Part shown: piece after piece, positions 22,387 through 30,422 of the stretch
Numbering within the stretch: the stretch's first letter is position 1
Layout of the letters: the number at the start of each line of letters is the position of its first letter
NCBI GenBank assembly: GCA_934539245.1
Contig: CAKTCK010000023.1
Span: 1-30,703, forward strand
From: an uncultured Faecalibacterium sp.
GTDB taxonomy: Bacteria > Bacillota > Clostridia > Oscillospirales > Ruminococcaceae
Direction: 5' to 3'
DNA: 30,703 bases
The notes under the pieces: model-generated
Seen by the model: only the letters and a program-made list of their open reading frames with translations
Database searches by the model: none
Told to the model about the DNA's origin: nothing
Position numbers and translations under genes: made by a program

Positions 22387-23301
22387 TCAGTGCAGACCCT
22401 TGGCCTCGTTCTCAGCCAGAACCTTCTTGATGGCCTCCATGCCCTCTTCCGGCACATAGTTGAAGGGTGCGCGGCACTTGCCCACGGGATGACCCTGCAG
22501 GGCAACGGCGGTCTTGATGATGGTGTTGGGGTTGCCGTACTTGAAGGTCTGCTGCAGGATGGCAATGGCGTCCTGTGCAGCCTGTGCGCCCTCCAGATCC
22601 CCGGCCTTGAAGCAATCGTAGATCTTGGCAACGGTCTCCGGCCAGATGTTGGCACGGCCTGCAATGCCGCCTGCGCCGCCCTCTTTCAGGCAGGTCAGGA
22701 TAGCGCCGTCGTTACCAGCCAGAATGGCAACTTCCTTGTCCAGCTCACGGGTCAGGCGGATGTAAGCCTTCAGGTTCTCGATATCGCCGCTGGAATCCTT
22801 TGCGCCCACGATGTTCTCCACGTCGCGGCACAGAGCCTGCACGGTCTCGGGCAGCAGCTTGTTGCCGGTGCGGGCGGGGATGTTGTACAGGATGATGGGC
22901 AGGTTCACGGCCTTTGCCACGGCGGTATAGTGGTCGTACAGCTCCTTCTGGGAAGCCAGTGCAAAGCTGGGGGTGATGATGGATAGTGCATCTGCGCCCA
23001 GCTCCTCGGCACGCTTGCTCAGGCGGATGGTCTCGGCGGTGGTGATGCAGCCGGTGCCTGCGTAGACCGGTACGCGGCCCTTTACCTGATCAATGACAGT
23101 GGCAAGGATCTCTTCCTTCTCCTGAAAGGACAGGGCGTAGGCTTCGCCGTTGGTGCCCATGGGGAAGATGCCGTGCACGCCGCCTGCCAGCAGGCGCTCC
23201 ACCTGCTCGCGCAGAGCCTGATGGTTGACGGTCTGCTCAGGGTCATTGTTCATGGGGGTGATTACGGGAGGGATGATGCCCTTGATATCGCTGGTCTTCA
23301 T
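22387..23301 (-). CDS. DHDPS/NAL-family aldolase
   Basis: A 304-residue TIM-barrel Schiff-base lyase. The catalytic tyrosine is in LYNIPARTG (Y139), the Schiff-base lysine in GAKDSSGD (K168), and the carboxylate-binding loop is GTNGEAY (residues 49-55). Family members include dihydrodipicolinate synthase, N-acetylneuraminate lyase, and aldolases of 2-keto-3-deoxy sugar acids. GTNGE in place of GTTGE, and the acid-sugar operon around it, favour a 2-keto-3-deoxy acid aldolase yielding pyruvate plus an aldehyde over lysine synthesis; this is inference. The N-terminus fits the family and AAGGAG precedes the ATG. It lies 20 bases after the alcohol dehydrogenase gene, which could reduce the aldehyde product. 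Confidence 0.88.
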   Translation of the reverse strand: MKTSDIKGIIPPVITPMNNDPEQTVNHQALREQVERLLAGGVHGIFPMGTNGEAYALSFQEKEEILATVIDQVKGRVPVYAGTGCITTAETIRLSKRAEELGADALSIITPSFALASQKELYDHYTAVAKAVNLPIILYNIPARTGNKLLPETVQALCRDVENIVGAKDSSGDIENLKAYIRLTRELDKEVAILAGNDGAILTCLKEGGAGGIAGRANIWPETVAKIYDCFKAGDLEGAQAAQDAIAILQQTFKYGNPNTIIKTAVALQGHPVGKCRAPFNYVPEEGMEAIKKVLAENEAKGLH

Positions 23302-23321
23302 AAGTCTTTACTCCTTTTCTG

Positions 23322-24488
23322 TTACATGATCTCCTGATACAGCTTGCGTGCGTCGTCGGGGGTAACGGGGCGCATATTGTTCACCAGCAGGCGCTGCACC
23401 TGCATACCGGCGTTGACCAGACCTTCCAGATCCTCGGCAGGCACGCCGAACTCCTTGAGGCTGGTGGGGATATCCAGATGCTTGACGATGTGCTCCAGAC
23501 GGGCGATCATCCATGCAGTCTTTTCTTCCACGGTGGTGCAGGTCTTTTCCTCGTGGCAGCAGCGGTCATAGGCGGCAGCCAGACGCTCGCGCACGGCGGG
23601 GTGCTCGCTGTTGAAGCGCATGACCGGTGCCAGCAAAATGGCGTTGGATACGCCGTGTGCAATGTGGTACTTGCCGCCCAGCGGGTAGCTCAGTGCGTGC
23701 ACAGCGGTGGTGCCGGAAGCGGTGATAGCCAGACCGCCGTAGTAGGCTGCGATCTGCATCCGGTTCTTCTCTGCCATGGCTTCGGGGTCATCGCAGGCTT
23801 TTTCGATGTTGTTCAGGATCAGGTCAAGGCCTTCCAGTGCGTACAGGTCGCTGAAGGGGTTGGCCTTGTTGCTGGTAAAGCACTCGATGCAGTGTGCCAG
23901 CGCATCCACGCCGGTAGCGGCTGCGATCTTGCGGGGCAGGTTCTTGATCATGCGGGCGTCCAGAATGACATAGTCCGCGATCATGTTCTCGTTGACGATG
24001 CCCACCTTCAGTTCCTTTTCGGGCACAGCCACGATGGCGTTGGGGGTGACCTCGGCGCCGGTGCCGGCGGTGGTGGGGATCAGCACGATGGGCACGCACT
24101 TCTGTGCCATGCCGGGGTTATCCAGCAGTTCCTTCACGCCGTAGGCGTCGGTCACCAGCACGCTTGCCAGCTTGGCAGCGTCCATCACGGAGCCGCCGCC
24201 GCAGGCCACGATGAGATCTGCACCGGAGACCTTGAACTCGTCCACCAGCTTCTGCACCGCCATGTAGCTGGGCTCCGGGGGCAGCTCGTCCAGCACATAG
24301 TACTCTGCGCCGGAGGCCTTGACGGCCTCTTCCGGCAGGGCAAACAGGCCTGCGCCCTCAATGCCCTTATCGGTGAACATGGCTACCTTTTTTGCGCCTC
24401 GCGCCTTGATGATGGCGGTGATATTGTCCATGGCGTTCTCGCCGCCGTAAACTGCGTGCGGCATTTTAAGATTGTACTGGGTCAGCAT
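23322..24488 (-). CDS. Iron-containing (group III) alcohol dehydrogenase
   Basis: A 388-residue NAD(P)-dependent dehydrogenase. The nucleotide-binding motif is ACGGGSVMDAAKLAS, followed by PTTAGTGAEVTPNAIV. The metal ligands lie in GVDALAHCIECF, ALSYPLGGKYHIAHGVSNAI (His residues typical of the Fe-binding site) and the aspartate of VILDARMI. Relatives reduce lactaldehyde, glycolaldehyde or 3-hydroxypropionaldehyde, or oxidise hydroxy acids. The start at 24488 (ATG) is chosen: AGGAGG lies at 24504-24499, while the in-frame TTG at 24497 almost abuts it. Between the sialidase-fold gene and the aldolase gene, a role in reducing an aldolase product is plausible but unproven. Confidence 0.9.
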   Translation of the reverse strand: MLTQYNLKMPHAVYGGENAMDNITAIIKARGAKKVAMFTDKGIEGAGLFALPEEAVKASGAEYYVLDELPPEPSYMAVQKLVDEFKVSGADLIVACGGGSVMDAAKLASVLVTDAYGVKELLDNPGMAQKCVPIVLIPTTAGTGAEVTPNAIVAVPEKELKVGIVNENMIADYVILDARMIKNLPRKIAAATGVDALAHCIECFTSNKANPFSDLYALEGLDLILNNIEKACDDPEAMAEKNRMQIAAYYGGLAITASGTTAVHALSYPLGGKYHIAHGVSNAILLAPVMRFNSEHPAVRERLAAAYDRCCHEEKTCTTVEEKTAWMIARLEHIVKHLDIPTSLKEFGVPAEDLEGLVNAGMQVQRLLVNNMRPVTPDDARKLYQEIM

Positions 24489-24551
24489 ACTGATCAACCT
24501 CCTGAATGATGTTCTGATCTATAAAAAGGATGAAAATTCCGAAAAGCTTTT

Positions 24552-25712
24552 TCAGCGGCTCTGGGCTGCGGTGGGGTTATACAGACCCACGGTCTCCCGC
24601 TTTGCGCCCAGCACGTCCTGCTCCGAGAAGCGGACGTACTTGATGCCCTGCCGGGTGCGGGCAGCGTAGGCCAGATGCAGCATCCCGTCCCGTCCCTGCA
24701 TCAGGTAGGGGTACTCGTACTGCTTGTTGTTGGTCTTGTTCTCATCGCCCATGTAGCCCTCGCCGCGCTCCATCCAGCGGATGATGGGGAAGGTCAGGCC
24801 GCCGTCCTCGGAAAGCGCCACCGCCACCGGGCAGCGCAGGCCGGGCCATGCAGCCTTGCCGGGCACGGGGTTGGGGGTGCAGGTGGGGTTGTAGGCAATG
24901 GCGATGCGGCCGCTCTGCAGCTTGACCGCGCTGATGCTGGAGTTGTTGTTGGGCAGCGGGGTGGGTGCGGGCACCGTCCAAGTTTCGCCCCAGTCAAAGG
25001 ACTCGCTGCGGTGGATGCGGTAGGCTTCGCGGTTGCGCATGAACGCCACCAGATGCCCCGGCTCCAGCTCGATGACATTGGCGTGGACGTGGCCGTTGCT
25101 GCCGGGCATCATGACCATGCGCCAAGTTTTACCCTCGTCGTCCGAGATGCGGAAGGCGGTGGGGTCGCCGGAAAGACCCTCGGCAGAGTCGGTGCACAGC
25201 CAGTTGGCAAAGATCCAGCGGCCGTTAGACAGCACCTGAATGGGCTGACGGCAGAAGGTGCCCTCCTCCGGAAACACGGTGGTGTAGTCACCCCATGTTT
25301 TGCCGCCGTCGGTGCTCTTCTGGCAGCGCACCACAGCGGTGAACTGCATGTTATCCTTGCCCTCTACGCGGTCCAGCTGGGCGGTGTACATCGCCCACAC
25401 GGCGTTGTCCGGGCCGTAGAACAGCGAGGGGTTCTGCTCGCTGCGGGTGGGGTCGCCGGAGATATCCACCGGCTCCAGCCACTTGGTACCGTCATGCGGC
25501 AGCACTGAGCAGATGATGTGCACATCTGCGCTGCCCTCATAAGTACCGGCGAACCAGCAGCAGAGCAGGTCGCCGCTCGGCAGCTCTACCATGGCGGGTG
25601 CGTGGGCGGTGGGCCAGCCGCCGGTGGGCAGCAGGGCCTCCAGCGTGCCCATCTCCTCGTTCTCGTACACAGTGCCGTCCCAAGTCAGGCCGGGCAGTTT
25701 TGCATAGGTCAT
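24552..25712 (-). CDS. Cytoplasmic BNR/sialidase-fold protein
   Basis: A 386-residue beta-propeller of the BNR_2/sialidase superfamily. Four Asp-boxes are seen: STDGGKTW (133-140), SDDEGKTW (190-197), SFDWGETW (238-245) and SEDGGLTF (301-308). Conserved blade segments include PSGDLLCCWFAGTYEG near residue 45. There is no signal peptide, membrane segment or lectin domain, so it should act inside the cell on an imported small glycoside or acid. Proteins like this are often annotated sialidase, but related propellers include lyases for uronic-acid-ended glycans, so the name alone is unsafe. The start at 25712 has AAGGAG in front; the open frame upstream overlaps the kinase gene and is not used. 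It lies 64 bases after the kinase gene. Confidence 0.85.
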   Translation of the reverse strand: MTYAKLPGLTWDGTVYENEEMGTLEALLPTGGWPTAHAPAMVELPSGDLLCCWFAGTYEGSADVHIICSVLPHDGTKWLEPVDISGDPTRSEQNPSLFYGPDNAVWAMYTAQLDRVEGKDNMQFTAVVRCQKSTDGGKTWGDYTTVFPEEGTFCRQPIQVLSNGRWIFANWLCTDSAEGLSGDPTAFRISDDEGKTWRMVMMPGSNGHVHANVIELEPGHLVAFMRNREAYRIHRSESFDWGETWTVPAPTPLPNNNSSISAVKLQSGRIAIAYNPTCTPNPVPGKAAWPGLRCPVAVALSEDGGLTFPIIRWMERGEGYMGDENKTNNKQYEYPYLMQGRDGMLHLAYAARTRQGIKYVRFSEQDVLGAKRETVGLYNPTAAQSR

Positions 25713-25776
25713 GGTCGTTCTCCTTCTGTTACATTTATCTTCCGTTCCAGCCGCAAAGGGCTGTCTGCTTCCATTT

Positions 25777-27018
25777 TCAATGCTTTGCAATGCGGTCTGC
25801 CAGCTCCACCAGCAGATCCTCCTGCCCAAAGCCGCCGGACTTGGTAATAACGTAGCGGGTGCGTCCCTGATAGGTGAACCGCGCCAGCACGATGCCGCTT
25901 TCCAGCTCGCACACCGGCTCCAGCTCCCGTGCGCCCACGCTGTTCATACATTGCAGCAGGGTGTCGCCGCCGGTGAGCAGCAGCGTGCCCAGATGCTCGC
26001 TGCCGAACAGTGCCCCAAACATCTGCCCGACACTGCCGGAAATGCCCACCCGCAGACCGTCCAAGTCGATGCCGCGGGCGGCGGCGTAGTCGGCGGTAAG
26101 CTGGTTGCCCCCGGCGTCGTTGGTCTCGATGATGCAGCGGGGATTTGCTGCCAGCATGGCTTCAATTTCTGCCAGCGCAGCCTTGCCATCGGCGCTTGCC
26201 CAGTAACCGGGCTCCAGCTTCTGCCGGGGGGTCAGCCGCAGGCGGGTGAAACCTGCCTTTTCGGCGGTGTCCATCTGCCGCAGGGTGATGGGGTTCACGC
26301 TGCCGCAGAGCACCAGCAGCCGGGGGTCCAGCTGCGGGGTCTCGACCACGCTGCCGTCCGAAAGCCCCAGCAGCTCCGGCAGAAAGGCGGCAAAGCCTGC
26401 GCAGCCTGCCAGCACCGGGGGCGTTCCATTCTGGAACAACTGCCGTCCGGTGGCTTCAAGGTCTGCGGCGGTTGCAGCGTCATACACCAGAATGCCGGTC
26501 TTGTCCGCTGCCGTCTCGCCGGGGCGCAGGCTCTGTGCAGGGATTTCAGTCTGCAAATGGATCAGCTCTGTCACCTCGGCGCAGCGCACCGGCTCGAAGG
26601 GGTCGATGCCGAAGGGGCTTTCGTTCACCGGCACGCCTTTGATGTAATGGACGCCCTTTTCGGTGGTGCGCCCGATCTGCGGGAACGCCGGCAGAAAGGG
26701 TAAATTGCGTGCGCCGCTTGCCTTGAGCAGGGCGGCAAGCTCTGCGCCGATGTTGCCGCGCAGGGCAGAATCCGTCTTTTTATAAATGCAGCCCACGCCG
26801 TTTTCCACCGCGCTGCGGGTCAGCTCTTCCACCGCTTTGGCAGCCTTTGCGGCGGGCAGATGCCGCGTCTCGGTATCCACCACCAGCACGGTGCTGCTGC
26901 ACGCGGAAAGGTCTGCCTGCCCCACCACGACCTGCGTGGGGATGCCATGTGCCGCAAGCTGTACGCCGGTATCCAGCGCACCAGTAAAATCATCTGCAAT
27001 CATCAGCAGGCGAAGCAT
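25777..27018 (-). CDS. DUF1537 four-carbon acid-sugar kinase
   Basis: A 413-residue member of the DUF1537 family, which phosphorylates threonate, erythronate and related acids with ATP. The N-terminal substrate domain begins RLLMIADDFTGALDTGVQLA (the DDFTGA signature) and continues with VDTETRHL and KKTDSALRGNIGAEL. The C-terminal nucleotide domain has VLCGSVNPIT, GISGSVGQM and LLLTGGDTLLQCM. The start at 27018 is preferred to the ATG at 27108 because the protein then begins directly at the conserved domain and a G-rich ribosome site (GAGGGGG) lies about 10 bases ahead. First gene of the operon ending with pdxA2, and divergent from the PrpR-like regulator. Together with PdxA2 it should feed dihydroxyacetone phosphate to glycolysis. 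Confidence 0.9.
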   Translation of the reverse strand: MLRLLMIADDFTGALDTGVQLAAHGIPTQVVVGQADLSACSSTVLVVDTETRHLPAAKAAKAVEELTRSAVENGVGCIYKKTDSALRGNIGAELAALLKASGARNLPFLPAFPQIGRTTEKGVHYIKGVPVNESPFGIDPFEPVRCAEVTELIHLQTEIPAQSLRPGETAADKTGILVYDAATAADLEATGRQLFQNGTPPVLAGCAGFAAFLPELLGLSDGSVVETPQLDPRLLVLCGSVNPITLRQMDTAEKAGFTRLRLTPRQKLEPGYWASADGKAALAEIEAMLAANPRCIIETNDAGGNQLTADYAAARGIDLDGLRVGISGSVGQMFGALFGSEHLGTLLLTGGDTLLQCMNSVGARELEPVCELESGIVLARFTYQGRTRYVITKSGGFGQEDLLVELADRIAKH

Positions 27019-27235
27019 TCGTTCGTGCCCCCTCACTTGTTTTTGTGCTTTCATTATGCCGTATCCGGCAGGGGATTGCACCCCACGCAAGGGGCAAAAG
27101 CGTTTCATTTTAGTACGTTTTCAATTTTCTTTCCGTTTTGAGTACAAAAACGTTCTAATTTGAAACCACTTTCTGTTTTCTTTTTGAACCATACCGGGTA
27201 TAATAGTTTCAAAGAGAAACACGGAGGGACGTTTT
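27019..27235. promoter_or_regulatory. Divergent control region of the kinase operon and PrpR-like regulator
   Basis: For the regulator (plus), TATAAT is at 27199-27204 with a poor -35, suggesting activation. For the kinase operon (minus) a CATAAT-like -10 lies near 27060, with a weak TGCAAT-like -35. A long imperfect inverted repeat is present: 27102-27121 (GTTTCATTTTAGTACGTTTT) against 27147-27166, 17 of 20 bases matching, arms 45 bases apart centre to centre. GTTTCAAA recurs at 27206-27213, just after the regulator -10, where a repressor could act. These match TTTGAAAC sites upstream of the transporter. Confidence 0.65.
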
Positions 27236-29050
27236 ATGGTCGAAACTCACACCCGCATTCTGGGCATTGCCCCCTACGACGGAATGCGCACCGCCATGGA
27301 GCAGGCGGCGCAGGCCTACCCCAACGTTGAGCTGGAAGTGTACACCGGCGATCTGGAAGAGGGACAGGCCATCGTGCAGCGCATGGCACCCAACAGCTAC
27401 GACTGCATCATCTCCCGCGGCGGCACCGCCACCCTGATCCGGCAGGTGACCGACCTGCCGGTGGTGGATATCCATATTTCGGTGTACGATGTACTGCGCA
27501 CCATGAAGCTGGCGGAAAACTACACCAGCCTGTACGCCATCGTGGGCTTTCCCAGCATCACCGAGCCTGCCCACACCCTTTGCAGTCTGCTGAACTTTGA
27601 TCTGGACATCCTCACCGTCCGCAGTGCCGAGGAGGTGCGCCACACCTTGGAACGGCTCAAGCAGGGCGGCTACCGGATGGTGGTCTGCGATATGGTCACC
27701 CACACCATTGCCCGGGAGATGGGTTTTGACGCCTTTCTCATCACCTCCGGCATCGAGAGTCTGCACAGCGCTATCGATCAGGCGGTGAACATCAGCACAT
27801 GGTTTGGCAAACTGCGGCAGGAGAACCTGTTTCTGCGCAGCATCACGCAGGAGCAGGGCGGCAGGGTAGTGGTGATGGAGCCGGACGGCAGCCTGTACTA
27901 TCATAATATGAAGGAGCTCTCCCCGGAGCTGCACCGCTGTTTGCAGACCCACCTGCGGGAGATCCCTGCCACGGGCAGTTTAAAGTTTTACTACACCGAG
28001 CGCAGCCAGCTGTACAGCATCACGGCGCAGGTGCTGCTGATGAACAATGTGCAGCGGTATCTGTTCTACTGCGTACCCTCCCGCATCCCGCTGCATTCCA
28101 ACCGCCCGGGGCTGCGTTCGCTGAACAAGGGCGAGTGCGAATATCTTTTCTCCAATAGCTTTTACAGCCTGAGCGGTGCCATGGGCACGCAGGACGCCGA
28201 GATCAACGCCCTTGCTGTCGTGCGCCAGCCCCTGTTCATCTGCGGTGAGCCGGGCACCGGCAAGGAGCAGATCGCCCGGTATCTCTATCTGCACAGCGCA
28301 CTGGTAAACCGCCCCCTTGTGGTGGCGAACTGCGCTTTGATGAACGATAAATCATGGGATTTTCTGCTCAACCACTATAACTCCCCCCTGAACGCCAACG
28401 GCAACACGGTCTACTTCCAGAACTTTGAGTCCATCCCGGAGCAGTGGAGCGCCGAGCTGCTGGCTGCTATCGAGGAGACCGGTCTTGCCCGCCGGGTGCG
28501 TCTGCTGTTCTCCCGCTCGGTGCGGCCGGAGGAGCCGGTCTCCCCGGTCACTCGCCGGTTCATCGAGCGGCTGGGCGCACTGACACTGGAACTGCCTCCG
28601 CTGCGCAGCCGGTCGGACGAGATTCCGTCCCTTTCCAGTTTGTACCTGAACAGCCTGAATCTGGAGCTGGGCAAGCAGATCTCCGGTTTTGAGCCCCGCG
28701 CCATCGAGATGCTGCGGCAGTACCCGTGGCCGAACAACTACACCCAGTTCAAAAACCTTCTGCGCTCCCTTGCCACCCTGACGAACGGCCCCTATATCCG
28801 CAGCAGCAGCGTGGCAGACCTGCTCTCCAAGGAGCGCAGCCTGCGCAGCGCCCCGGCAGCCCACCCGGCGGCGGTGGTCAGCACCGACACCTCCCGCACA
28901 CTGGAAAGCATCATCGGCGAGGTGGTACAGCAGACGGTAGCCGCCCACGGCGGCAACCGCGCCGCTGCCGCCCGGCAGCTGGGCATCAGCCGCACGACCC
29001 TGTGGCGGTATCTGGGCAAGCTGGAAAACGGCGAGACAGATCAGACATGA
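27236..29050 (+). CDS. PrpR-like transcriptional regulator lacking the sigma-54 contact motif
   Basis: A 604-residue protein with three parts. Residues about 7-185 are a PrpR_N-type sensor (RILGIAPYDGMRTAMEQAA, CIISRGGTATLIRQ, VDIHISVYDVLRTM), which in propionate regulators binds a small organic acid. Residues about 315-520 form an AAA+ domain with Walker A GEPGTGKE (337-344). The C-terminus is a Fis-type helix-turn-helix (GGNRAAAARQLGISRTTLWRYL, 572-593). The AAA+ domain has no GAFTGA loop, and Walker B reads TVYFQNF without the usual acidic pair. It should therefore not activate sigma-54 promoters and may not hydrolyse ATP; TyrR is a known GAFTGA-less precedent. It is divergent from the acid-sugar operon and is probably its regulator. 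GGAGGG precedes the ATG. Confidence 0.88.
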   Translation: MVETHTRILGIAPYDGMRTAMEQAAQAYPNVELEVYTGDLEEGQAIVQRMAPNSYDCIISRGGTATLIRQVTDLPVVDIHISVYDVLRTMKLAENYTSLYAIVGFPSITEPAHTLCSLLNFDLDILTVRSAEEVRHTLERLKQGGYRMVVCDMVTHTIAREMGFDAFLITSGIESLHSAIDQAVNISTWFGKLRQENLFLRSITQEQGGRVVVMEPDGSLYYHNMKELSPELHRCLQTHLREIPATGSLKFYYTERSQLYSITAQVLLMNNVQRYLFYCVPSRIPLHSNRPGLRSLNKGECEYLFSNSFYSLSGAMGTQDAEINALAVVRQPLFICGEPGTGKEQIARYLYLHSALVNRPLVVANCALMNDKSWDFLLNHYNSPLNANGNTVYFQNFESIPEQWSAELLAAIEETGLARRVRLLFSRSVRPEEPVSPVTRRFIERLGALTLELPPLRSRSDEIPSLSSLYLNSLNLELGKQISGFEPRAIEMLRQYPWPNNYTQFKNLLRSLATLTNGPYIRSSSVADLLSKERSLRSAPAAHPAAVVSTDTSRTLESIIGEVVQQTVAAHGGNRAAAARQLGISRTTLWRYLGKLENGETDQT

Positions 29051-29069
29051 TCTGTGTGTGCGCCGTTTA

Positions 29070-29098
29070 TTGACAAAACGCGCACCGCACCATATACT
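29070..29098 (+). promoter_or_regulatory. Promoter of the GntR-family gene
   Basis: TTGACA (29070-29075), a 17-base spacer and TATACT (29093-29098): the best promoter match in the window. It separates the GntR gene from the PrpR-like gene upstream. Confidence 0.82.
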
Positions 29099-29145
29099 TC
29101 AGAAAAAAGCCGCGATGGAAGCCGCAAGCGCAAAGGGGTACTGCT

Positions 29146-29886
29146 ATGAGCGAATTTTCACATCTGAAAAACAAGCTGCTGGCCGAGCAGGTGGAGGATC
29201 AGATCTACCACTATATTCTGGACGAAGCGCTGGAGCCGGGCGCAAAGCTGCCCAACGAGTTTGCACTGGGCGAAAAGTTCCGGGTGGGGCGCAGCACCAT
29301 CCGCGAGGCGGTGAAGCTGCTGTCCAGCAAGGGCATCGTGGAGGTGCGGCAGGGCTCCGGCACCTATGTGGTGACCACAGTGAAGGGGCTTTCCGACCCG
29401 CTGAACCTGCGCAGCGTGCAGGACAAAAACGCACTGGCCTTTGATCTGGTAAACGTCCGTCTGCTGCTGGAGCCGGGCATTGCGGAGATGGCGGCGCAGA
29501 ACGCCACCCCGGAGGACATCGAGCGGCTGCGGCGGCTCTGTGAGCGGGTGGAGACCAAGATCCACGAGGGCGACCGCTACATTGAGGACGATATCGCCTT
29601 CCACACCTGCATCGCCGAGAGCAGCAAGAATCTGGTGGTGGGGCAGCTGATCCCGGTCATCGACACGGCGGTGATGATGTTCGTGAACGTCACCCACAAA
29701 AAGCTCATCGATGAGACCATCATGACCCACCGCATGATTACCGAGGCCATTGCCAACCACGACCCCCTCGGCGCAAAGGCTGCCATGGTGATGCACCTGA
29801 ACTTCAACCGCAGCTATATCAAAAAGGTCTACGATGGCGAGGACCCGGACGACGGCACCATCGGCATGGCGGCGTATGTCAATTGA
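29146..29886 (+). CDS. GntR-family regulator, FadR subfamily (FCD domain)
   Basis: A 246-residue regulator. The N-terminal winged helix (residues about 10-77) has KLPNEFALGEKFRVGRSTIREAVKLLSSKGIVEVRQGSGTYV, the classical GntR pattern. The C-terminal FCD domain (about 95-230) is all-helical and keeps the metal/ligand residues: D and H in DIAFHTCIAESS, H in THRMITEAIANHD, and H in AMVMHLNFNRSYI. FCD members commonly sense organic acids or acid sugars with a bound metal. It lies between the PrpR-like regulator and the IlvD/EDD-type gene, has its own strong promoter, and could control either. AAAGGGG lies before the ATG. Confidence 0.92.
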   Translation: MSEFSHLKNKLLAEQVEDQIYHYILDEALEPGAKLPNEFALGEKFRVGRSTIREAVKLLSSKGIVEVRQGSGTYVVTTVKGLSDPLNLRSVQDKNALAFDLVNVRLLLEPGIAEMAAQNATPEDIERLRRLCERVETKIHEGDRYIEDDIAFHTCIAESSKNLVVGQLIPVIDTAVMMFVNVTHKKLIDETIMTHRMITEAIANHDPLGAKAAMVMHLNFNRSYIKKVYDGEDPDDGTIGMAAYVN

Positions 29887-29911
29887 AAAGAAAAATATTT
29901 TTTAATAGAGT

Positions 29912-29943
29912 AATGCCGGAGCGTCTGCGGACGCTCCGGCATT
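29912..29943 (+). terminator. Hairpin after the GntR gene
   Basis: The arms AATGCCGGAGCGTC (29912-29925) and GACGCTCCGGCATT (29930-29943) enclose a TGCG loop; GCATTTT follows. The central 24 bases are the exact reverse complement of the hairpin core at 11273-11296. Confidence 0.7.
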
Positions 29944-29974
29944 GCATTTTCACGGGTGGGGTTTCTCCCACTCT

Positions 29975-30180
29975 GCGCCCTCTCCGTCATCGCTGCGCGA
30001 TGCCACCTCTCCCAAAGGGAGAGGCAAGAGCACTGCCGGAAACTTTCTCATTGCACTTAAAATTTCAGCAACAAGCCTTAGACCTTGGCTCTCCCTTTGA
30101 GGAAAGACTTCCCCCGCTCCGGGGGAAGATGTCGCGCAGCGACAAAAGGGGGAATCTGGCGCGGGAGCGCCTGAGAGGGC
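29975..30180. repeat. Dispersed palindromic repeat element, copy 2
   Basis: Bounded by GCGCCCTCTC (29975-29984) and TGAGAGGGC (30172-30180). It carries, inverted relative to copy 1 at 14398, the end segment GGCGCGGGAGCGCCTGAG, the arm CTCTCCCAAAGGGAGAG and the module (30032-30071) that in copy 1 reads TTGCT...GGCAGT. It also has a private insert with CCCCCGCTCCGGGGG and TCGCGCAGCGA hairpins. It fills most of the 536-base gap between the GntR and dehydratase genes; no gene is seen there. Confidence 0.75.
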
Positions 30181-30302
30181 TTTTCTCAAAATCATCAGAC
30201 GACTTTTTCTCTGCCTTTTTCTCAAAAGCCGCTTTGACGGCTGATTTTGGGCAAAATTCGCCCGGATTTGGGCAGAGTGCATGATGTATCCCAGAGTTTT
30301 TG

Positions 30303-30380
30303 CACAAAAAGTAGGACATACCCGTGACAACTTGCAAAGAGACGTCTGCGGATTTACAATAAAATCACAAAAAGTCCTAC
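30303..30380 (+). promoter_or_regulatory. Promoter of the dehydratase gene with flanking inverted motif
   Basis: TTGCAA (30332-30337), a 17-base spacer and TACAAT (30355-30360). CACAAAAAGT occurs on both sides (30303 and 30366), and the bases after it form an inverted pair, GTAGGAC (30311-30317) and GTCCTAC (30374-30380), which may be an operator around the promoter. Confidence 0.65.
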
Positions 30381-30422
30381 TGAAAAAAGGACGAAAGCAA
30401 GCAGTATTTGGAGGTAATGAAT

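Noticed and set aside
18241..27018. Sialic acid (nan) catabolic cluster, suggested by sialidase-fold and NAL-family genes
   Set aside because: No NanK, NanE or sialic acid transporter is seen, and the kinase and PdxA2 belong to acid-sugar families. A sialic route is not supported.
30361..30422. T-box or attenuator leader before the IlvD-type gene
   Set aside because: The leader after the promoter is only about 55 bases and contains no T-box sequence or terminator hairpin.
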